Assembly: GCA_002481545.1 (NCBI GenBank) | Contig: DLEF01000046.1 | Coordinates: 30,058-41,985, forward strand | DNA length: 11,928 nucleotides | DNA from: Cyanobacteria bacterium UBA7753 | GTDB taxonomy: Bacteria > Cyanobacteriota > Vampirovibrionia > Gastranaerophilales > Gastranaerophilaceae | Direction: 5' to 3' | Shown: positions 8,339 to 11,928 of the stretch, piece after piece | Layout of the letters: the number at the start of each line of letters is the position of its first letter | Numbering within the stretch: the stretch's first letter is position 1 | Made by a program: the position numbers and the translations under genes | The notes under the pieces: model-generated | Seen by the model: only the letters and a program-made list of their open reading frames with translations | Database searches by the model: none | What the model was told of the DNA's origin: nothing

Positions 8339-8816
8339 ATGCTGTTTTGGTAATATCTGCAGTTGAATATTTAATAACTTTTGATAGGTCGTTGAGTGAT
8401 AGTTCAACTTGGTAGCCGATTTTACCTCCACTAAAAATAATTGTGTTGAAATTCTTTGCAGTTTCATCAATTACTGTTGTGAAGAATTTCTTCATACCAA
8501 TCGGTGAGCAACCACCATGGATATATCCAGTTGTAGGTAACAAATCTTTTAATTTTAGCATTTCTATTGATTTTTCATTTACACTTTTTGCTGCTTTTTT
8601 AAGGTCTAGTTCTTTTGCTACTGGTATAACAAAAACGTAGTATTTCTTAGTTTTACTAACTGTTACTAGAGTTTTAAATACTTGTTCTGGATTTTGGTTT
8701 AGAACTGTTGCAACTTCAATTCCACTTATTGCATCTGTATCGGTGTAACTATAGTGTTTGTAATTAATCTTGAAATTATCAAGTATTCTCATTACGTTTG
8801 TTTTATGCTTATCCAT
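8337..8816 (-). CDS. ybaK: YbaK/EbsC-type Cys-tRNA(Pro) deacylase
   Basis: This 159-residue protein is a full-length member of the YbaK/EbsC family, cytoplasmic trans-editing enzymes that hydrolyse Cys wrongly attached to tRNA(Pro). Family landmarks in order are KTNVMRILD (residues 5-13), the segment VFKTLV around residues 46-51, and GYIHGGCSPIGMKK, a close match to the family's GGxSPxG signature. K48 aligns with the catalytic Lys of Haemophilus YbaK (K46). The start at 8816 has GGAG (ctcc at 8825-8828 on the plus strand) eight bases upstream. A TATACT-like -10 lies at 8838-8843 on the minus strand. It is a stand-alone gene, convergent with 7210-8289 and divergent from the ArsR-like gene, with no functional link evident. 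The family is widespread and often transferred, which fits the AT-rich codon use. Confidence 0.93.
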   Translation of the reverse strand: MDKHKTNVMRILDNFKINYKHYSYTDTDAISGIEVATVLNQNPEQVFKTLVTVSKTKKYYVFVIPVAKELDLKKAAKSVNEKSIEMLKLKDLLPTTGYIHGGCSPIGMKKFFTTVIDETAKNFNTIIFSGGKIGYQVELSLNDLSKVIKYSTADITKTA

Positions 8817-8858
8817 AGTTTTATCTCCGTAAATATATTAGTATAAAAATATATAAAT

Positions 8859-9140
8859 TTGTATTATTTGGACTGGCAAATTATTTTTTCTTTGTGTTTT
8901 ATATATCCTGTAAGGCTTGATGTTATAGACCAATTATTAGACGGTGAAAAATGTGTTTGTGAAATTCAAAAAGCATTGAGTAAATATGAACAACCGCATA
9001 TTTCAAAAAGTCTTACTAAATTAAAATCAGCAGGTTTAATCAAAGACAGACGGGAAGGAATGAATGTTTATTACTCTCTTTCGATATGTTGCATGAGTGA
9101 ATTTATGAATTGTTTAAATAGAATTCTGATGGATAAATAA
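8859..9140 (+). CDS. ArsR/SmtB-type winged-helix regulator, N-terminus uncertain
   Basis: The fold is clear from PVRLDVIDQLLDGEKCVCEI onward: the usual PxRL helix start, the KCVCEI helix with two cysteines as in ArsR-type metalloid sensors, the recognition helix QPHISKSLTKLKSAGLI, and the wing RREGMNVYYSL. The C-terminus has more cysteines (SICCMSEFMNC). The start is poor: there is no ATG in frame, the only candidates are TTG codons at 8859 and 8868, a stop lies at 8844-8846, and no Shine-Dalgarno sequence is visible. The residues before PVRL (IIFSLCFIY) resemble the usual first helix only loosely, so the 5' end may be damaged or recently truncated. Relatives usually sit next to the permease or arsenic gene they control; nothing of that kind follows here. 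It may be functional from TTG or may be a decaying remnant. Confidence 0.6.
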   Translation: MYYLDWQIIFSLCFIYPVRLDVIDQLLDGEKCVCEIQKALSKYEQPHISKSLTKLKSAGLIKDRREGMNVYYSLSICCMSEFMNCLNRILMDK

Positions 9141-9155
9141 AAAATTATCATAGAG

Positions 9156-9272
9156 AATTGAACAAATTATCTGCTTAATTTGAAATGTCTGACAGACAAA
9201 ATTAAACAATTTCCGACTTAATTTTCACAAAATTGAACTTGCTTAATTTGGTTGTCCGACTTGTTCAATTTT
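9156..9272. repeat. Cluster of inverted and direct repeats (MITE-like or structured)
   Basis: An exact 10-bp inverted repeat bounds the cluster: aattgaacaa (9156-9165) and ttgttcaatt (9261-9270). Inside are aaaattaa (9198-9205) with ttaatttt (9218-9225), and aaaattgaac (9229-9238) with gttcaatttt (9263-9272). The 11-mer tgcttaatttg is repeated directly at 9172-9182 and 9240-9250, each copy followed by a tgtcYgac word (9186-9193, 9253-9260). The rest of 9141-9371 shows no gene. A degenerate miniature element or an imperfect local duplication could explain this; no transposase is nearby. Confidence 0.6.
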
Positions 9273-9371
9273 AACTGTCTATTTATAAAATACATTTTCT
9301 ATAGGAATTATAAAGAAAACTTTTAATGCTGTTAAACTGTGTAGATAAACTAAAGGAATAATAAAAAGATA

Positions 9372-9443
9372 CTCCCCAGGTTGGGCTCGAACCAACAACC
9401 TACCGGTTAACAGCCGGTTGCTCCACCATTGAGCTACTGAGGA
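9372..9443 (-). tRNA. tRNA-Asn (anticodon GTT)
   Basis: The minus strand folds into a complete cloverleaf. The acceptor stem is TCCTCAG with CTGGGGA (7 bp, one G-U). The anticodon stem ACCGG/CCGGT holds the loop CTGTTAA, giving GTT. The T arm is GTTGG-TTCGAGC-CCAAC, and the discriminator is G. No CCA is encoded after it, so the CCA-adding enzyme must supply it. The 3' end faces the AT-rich segment 6776-9371. Confidence 0.97.
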
Positions 9444-9459
9444 ATATCTCTATATTTAT

Positions 9460-9487
9460 ATCTTATCAAAAAATATTTATTTGTAAA
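9460..9487 (-). promoter_or_regulatory. Promoter of tRNA-Asn
   Basis: On the minus strand TTTACA (9487-9482), a 16-bp spacer and TAAGAT (9465-9460) with an upstream TG dinucleotide (extended -10) would start transcription near 9453, ten bases before the tRNA. The TTTACAAA word is shared with the divergent promoter at 9554-9582. Confidence 0.6.
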
Positions 9488-9553
9488 GTATTATTTTTGC
9501 ATGGTTTTGCGATATTTTTTGGCTTATATTTCTACACACCCCAATTTTATTGC

Positions 9554-9582
9554 TTTACAAACAAAAATAAATATGATACTAT
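9554..9582 (+). promoter_or_regulatory. Promoter of the 49-codon gene
   Basis: TTTACA (9554-9559), a 17-bp spacer and TACTAT (9577-9582), with TG one base before the -10 (9574-9575), form an extended -10 promoter. Transcription would start near 9589, leaving a leader of about 44 nt before the ATG at 9633. Confidence 0.55.
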
Positions 9583-9632
9583 GTTGGTGGTCTATGTGTT
9601 AGTGTATTAATAAAAAAAGATAGGGGTGTACT

Positions 9633-9782
9633 ATGCTTACTTATTCCTACGATGTATTCGAAAATGAAACCGAAATCAGTGAATTGATTTCTAAACTGCA
9701 ATCAGAGGGTATGAAATATATGCTTATTCCTGATGCATTCGATGTTCCGATAAAAAAGGAACTTGAAATATCCAAGCAATAA
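9633..9782 (+). CDS. Small acidic protein of unknown function (49 aa)
   Basis: I do not recognise this gene. ATG 9633 to TAA 9780-9782 encodes 49 residues starting MLTYSYDVFENETEISEL. AGGGG at 9622-9626 lies six bases ahead, a good ribosome binding site, and an extended -10 promoter precedes it. The protein is acidic and soluble; residues 12-26 look like an amphipathic helix (ETEISELISKLQSEG), followed by a hydrophobic strand KYMLIPD and a short tail. There is no signal peptide or membrane helix. It has no neighbour on its strand before a terminator, so it is monocistronic, and its 3' untranslated part folds into a long stem. Codon use is ordinary for the window's genes, supporting real coding. 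It could be a regulatory small protein or the coding part of a dual-function RNA; its function is not inferable. Confidence 0.7.
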   Translation: MLTYSYDVFENETEISELISKLQSEGMKYMLIPDAFDVPIKKELEISKQ

Positions 9783-9808
9783 CAAATTCATTTTATTTCA
9801 ACTAAATC

Positions 9809-9881
9809 TCAGGATGTAATTATTAAATTTGCATTGTTTGCCTTGATATATAGTTTGTTTGTATTTAAGATTATATCCTGA
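9809..9881 (+). other. Long-stem RNA structure in the 3' UTR of the 49-codon gene
   Basis: Bases 9809-9821 pair with 9869-9881 (13 pairs, two of them G-U; the outer seven, tcaggat with atcctga, are perfect). After a bulged A at 9822, bases 9823-9828 pair with 9863-9868. The loop of 34 bases is T-rich. The structure sits between the stop codon at 9782 and the terminator at 9883. It could protect the message, act as a small RNA released from it, or bind a regulator. Confidence 0.55.
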
Positions 9882-9882
9882 T

Positions 9883-9914
9883 AAAACATGCCTTTTAATC
9901 AAAAGGCATGTTTT
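9883..9914. terminator. Strong bidirectional terminator
   Basis: The perfect 14-bp stem aaaacatgcctttt (9883-9896) and aaaaggcatgtttt (9901-9914) encloses the 4-base loop aatc, followed by one more T on the plus strand. The minus strand also ends in a T-run. It terminates the transcript of the 49-codon gene and the convergent YvlD-family gene. Confidence 0.92.
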
Positions 9915-9928
9915 TCCGTTACAGATAA

Positions 9929-10261
9929 CTATATTTTTCCTATCAAAAGAGCCAATAACGATAATATCAAAGCCCCAAAGAAGGCAGGTAAAAATCCTTC
10001 GACATCAAAATTAGGCGTAATTTTACTCACAAGGAGGAGTAAGAGCGCGTTTATCACAAATGTGAATAAACCAAGAGTGAGGAAATTTATCGGCAACGAT
10101 ACAAACATCAACACAGGCTTAATAACTGCATTCACAAGAGCCAGCACAATCGTAACCAAAAGAGCACTCGTAAAATCTTTTACGGCTATCCCCGGGATAA
10201 TAAGAGCGATAAACATTATTGAAAGCGCATACAAAAACCATCTTAGCAAAAGTTCAAACAT
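9929..10261 (-). CDS. YvlD / phage-holin-family (DUF360-like) membrane protein
   Basis: This is a 110-residue protein with four membrane segments (about 5-25, 32-50, 56-79 and 90-108). The central pattern NAVIKPVLMFVSLPINFLTLG, followed by LFTFVINALLL, matches the signature of the small four-helix family annotated 'phage holin family' or YvlD. The frame continues upstream to 10396, but AAGGAG (ctcctt at 10268-10273 on the plus strand) lies six bases before the ATG at 10261. The extra N-terminus would be Lys/Phe-rich and unlike the family. A TATAAT -10 lies at 10298-10293. Despite the name, members are ordinary chromosomal genes of the inner membrane with no proven lytic role; in Bacillus, yvlD belongs to a cell-envelope stress operon. 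There is no prophage context here. Confidence 0.88.
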   Translation of the reverse strand: MFELLLRWFLYALSIMFIALIIPGIAVKDFTSALLVTIVLALVNAVIKPVLMFVSLPINFLTLGLFTFVINALLLLLVSKITPNFDVEGFLPAFFGALILSLLALLIGKI

Positions 10262-10444
10262 AAAATTCTCCTTAAAATTATTTTTCAATCTCATTATAAA
10301 AAGGTTTTTAAATTTTAAATTACCCGAACGGATATATTTTTTCTTAGCCCCTAAAAACAATAGTTTTAGAAGAGACTTTGTAAAGATTTGTAACAATTTA
10401 GCAAATATTGAAAGAAAATAGCGTTATATACAGTAGGGTTAGGT
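10262..10444. promoter_or_regulatory. Divergent intergenic region, YvlD gene and membrane-protein pair
   Basis: Toward the YvlD-family gene a perfect TATAAT lies at 10298-10293 on the minus strand, without a good -35. Toward the plus-strand pair no convincing promoter is seen; tatata at 10425-10430 is too close to the ribosome binding site AGGG (10435-10438). A short inverted repeat, ctaaaa with ttttag, lies near 10351-10370 and has no T-tract. Confidence 0.4.
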
Positions 10445-11134
10445 ATGAATACAGGTAGTATATTAAAACCATTTAATAAAATGTGGGACGCATTTGGGCG
10501 CCGAGCTATCAAGTGCTTTCCTAACGCTACCGTAAATACACCTGAGATATGCAACAGAATTGGAGCAACATTAAGCAGACCTGACGTAAACAGAGGTATT
10601 ATGGGAGCTACCGCCATATTATCTCAGCCGCTTATTGATTATTATAACCCTGATGTAGATAAAGAGACTGCTAAAACCTCAACCTGTAGAACAATCGGCA
10701 AAATAGTAGCAGGCACAACAGTCGGTTGTGTAGTAAGATCATTGTGTTACTACGGAACGAAAGCCTTTACCTCCCCTGATCCGCTCGCTAAAGGATGGCG
10801 CAGAGCTTTAATGCCATCAAGAGCTTACGTAAGATATTTAAACGGCAAATTTCCTGATTGGATTAAGAATTACCGTAGCGGAATATCAACCATAATAGGA
10901 CTTATGGCAATGTTATTTACAAACGTCCTCATTGATGTTCCTTTAACCAACAAAATAACTCAAAAAATGCTTCATGTATTTAACCTGAAAGATAATACAC
11001 AAGCCCCTGCTCCGAACGGAACTAATACAAATCCTAACAACGGAGATACATTCACCCCGAGAAAAGACGCAAAAGAAACAATATCTGATGCTTTTGCGGA
11101 CTTTAGAAACTCTATGAGAGGGGGTGAGTCGTAA
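10445..11134 (+). CDS. Unknown multi-pass membrane protein, first of a coupled pair (229 aa)
   Basis: I do not recognise the family. AGGG lies six bases before the ATG. No signal peptide is present. Hydrophobic segments lie at about residues 50-67, 84-104 and 147-168, so up to three membrane helices are possible. A conserved-looking polar stretch between the first two reads YYNPDVDKETAKTSTCRTIGK (residues 66-86), and basic patches (GWRRALMPSR, 117-126) lie between the second and third. The tail from about 185 is rich in Asn, Thr and Pro and probably disordered, then a charged helix ends the protein. Its stop codon overlaps the next start (TAATG), so both products are probably made together and may interact. 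Codon use is less AT-rich than in 6971-9140. It could be part of an envelope structure; the sequence does not show which. Confidence 0.85.
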   Translation: MNTGSILKPFNKMWDAFGRRAIKCFPNATVNTPEICNRIGATLSRPDVNRGIMGATAILSQPLIDYYNPDVDKETAKTSTCRTIGKIVAGTTVGCVVRSLCYYGTKAFTSPDPLAKGWRRALMPSRAYVRYLNGKFPDWIKNYRSGISTIIGLMAMLFTNVLIDVPLTNKITQKMLHVFNLKDNTQAPAPNGTNTNPNNGDTFTPRKDAKETISDAFADFRNSMRGGES

Positions 11135-11796
11135 TGGCAAACATTCCTTGGTACAGAAAACCGATGCACGCACTCGCTCGTACGAGCATAGCAAATATGG
11201 GTAACGTACTTGTACTTACATCCATTGCAGGTTGGGTTGCATCCTCTGCCGCTCAAATCTTCGGTATTGCGACGAACAAAAAATATTCAAACTCTCAAAA
11301 GAGATACATGATATCTCAAGAAACTGCTGACGCCAGTGTCAATATCGGCTCATACCTGATGTTAACACAGCCGTTGGTATTGTTATCTTCCAAACTCCTT
11401 TCTACAGGTAAAATTGTACCTAAAGAAGTTGTAAACTTCATGCGTCAAACAAAAACGATAGCAAGAAGAGGACAATGGAATTTTGATGTAACTAAAGTCC
11501 CGGGATTCACAGGTTCAGTTAAAAATACATATGACATGTTCAAAGGCTTCACTGGCTCTGTTGCAGCTTTGGCAGGCGGTATTATCGCAAGTAACCTAAT
11601 CACTCCGATTTTGAGAAATAAAATTGCTTCCAGACGTCAGAAAAAATATTTAACTCAATTGAATGCTACAAATACAACAGTTCAAAACCCTGTTACCCCA
11701 ACCCCTGTAACAAAACCTGCATACACCCGTCCTGCGGATAACAGATTTAAAACATTTGATACATTCCGTCATTATTCAAATAATATGACAATCTAA
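11134..11796 (+). CDS. Unknown multi-pass membrane protein, second of a coupled pair (220 aa)
   Basis: I do not recognise the family. It starts inside the TAATG junction with the preceding gene; GAGAGGGGGTGAG just upstream is a strong ribosome binding site. Hydrophobic segments lie at about residues 21-47, 69-90 and 139-160, the same three-segment layout as its partner. Between the first two is a polar stretch with SQKRYMISQETADASVN. GFTGSV occurs twice (124-129 and 138-143). A basic patch (RNKIASRRQKK, 161-171) follows the last segment, suggesting a cytoplasmic C-terminal side. The tail from about 175 is rich in Thr, Asn and Pro, again like its partner. The two may be distant paralogues or two subunits of one membrane complex. 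The stop codon is followed within a few bases by the tRNA-Val promoter; no terminator is seen. Confidence 0.85.
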   Translation: MANIPWYRKPMHALARTSIANMGNVLVLTSIAGWVASSAAQIFGIATNKKYSNSQKRYMISQETADASVNIGSYLMLTQPLVLLSSKLLSTGKIVPKEVVNFMRQTKTIARRGQWNFDVTKVPGFTGSVKNTYDMFKGFTGSVAALAGGIIASNLITPILRNKIASRRQKKYLTQLNATNTTVQNPVTPTPVTKPAYTRPADNRFKTFDTFRHYSNNMTI

Positions 11797-11799
11797 TTA

Positions 11800-11828
11800 T
11801 TGACATTAAATTATGTTTATTATAACAT
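11800..11828 (+). promoter_or_regulatory. Promoter of tRNA-Val
   Basis: A perfect TTGACA (11800-11805) is followed by TATAAC (11821-11826, 15-bp spacer) or TAACAT (11823-11828, 17-bp spacer). Transcription would start a few bases before the tRNA at 11839. It begins four bases after the stop codon of the preceding gene. Confidence 0.75.
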
Positions 11829-11838
11829 TGTCTTGCGA

Positions 11839-11914
11839 GGGCGTTTAGCTCAGTTGGTAGAGCGTCTCCCTTACAAGGAGAGGGTCAGAAGTTCGAGTCT
11901 TCTAACGCCCACCA
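11839..11914 (+). tRNA. tRNA-Val (anticodon TAC)
   Basis: A complete cloverleaf is present. The acceptor stem is GGGCGTT with AACGCCC. The anticodon stem TCTCC/GGAGA holds the loop CTTACAA, giving TAC. The T arm is AGAAG-TTCGAGT-CTTCT, and the discriminator is A. The 3' CCA is encoded (11912-11914), unlike in the tRNA-Asn of this window. Confidence 0.97.
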
Positions 11915-11928
11915 TTTAAAAGAGGGTT

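Noticed and set aside
9156..9272. CRISPR-like array
   Set aside because: The repeated words are too short and unevenly spaced, with no unique spacers of constant length and no cas gene nearby.
9929..10261. Prophage lysis gene
   Set aside because: The holin-family name is only a label for this small membrane family; no phage structural, lysin or integrase genes are in the window.
10262..10396. N-terminal extension of the YvlD-family protein up to 10396
   Set aside because: The strong AAGGAG site and the family N-terminus both point to the ATG at 10261; the extension is Lys/Phe-rich and unlike any relative I know.
9888..10421. Open frame of 177 codons on the plus strand
   Set aside because: It starts inside a terminator and is antisense to the YvlD-family gene, whose protein signature and ribosome binding site are clear.

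Overview
This AT-rich window reads as a chromosomal segment of a bacterium with two membranes. An uncultured gut-type Gastranaerophilales (Vampirovibrionia/'Melainabacteria') is the best guess. That rests on the complete outer-membrane efflux operon, the AT-rich codon use, and a protein (7210-8289) whose N-terminus carries the short 'NFKG' motif that I associate from memory with many hypothetical proteins of that group. The assignment is an inference; no rRNA or other phylogenetic marker lies in the window.

Left part (1-6775): a LysR-type regulator (minus strand, C-terminus cut by the window edge) is divergent from a compact three-gene operon: a TolC/NodT-type outer-membrane factor (999-2402), an RND inner-membrane transporter (2404-5568) and a periplasmic adaptor (5558-6775). 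Spacings are 1 nt and an 11-nt overlap. Together they should form one tripartite efflux pump, probably controlled by the LysR protein from the 134-bp shared promoter region. The RND subunit keeps only one of the two TM4 aspartates and has Ser at the AcrB K940 position.

Middle part (6776-9371): visibly richer in A+T. It has a palindrome inside a 12-bp direct repeat, a 65-codon gene and a 359-codon gene of unknown function (the second with the NFKG motif, a CCDC cluster and one membrane segment), and a convergent YbaK/EbsC-type Cys-tRNA deacylase separated from it by a bidirectional terminator. An orphan ArsR-like regulator lacking an ATG start and a cluster of inverted and direct repeats follow. 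The segment ends at the 3' end of a tRNA-Asn gene.

Right part (9372-11928): tRNA-Asn (minus) is divergent from a 49-codon gene with its own promoter, strong ribosome binding site, a long-stem 3' UTR structure and a 14-bp terminator. The terminator is shared with a convergent YvlD/phage-holin-family membrane protein gene. A translationally coupled pair (TAATG junction) of unrecognised membrane proteins follows, then a good promoter and tRNA-Val with an encoded CCA.

No CRISPR array, integrase, transposase or complete mobile element was seen. The least explained parts are the 49-codon gene with its structured 3' UTR, the coupled membrane-protein pair, and the AT-rich block with its FKG-motif protein.
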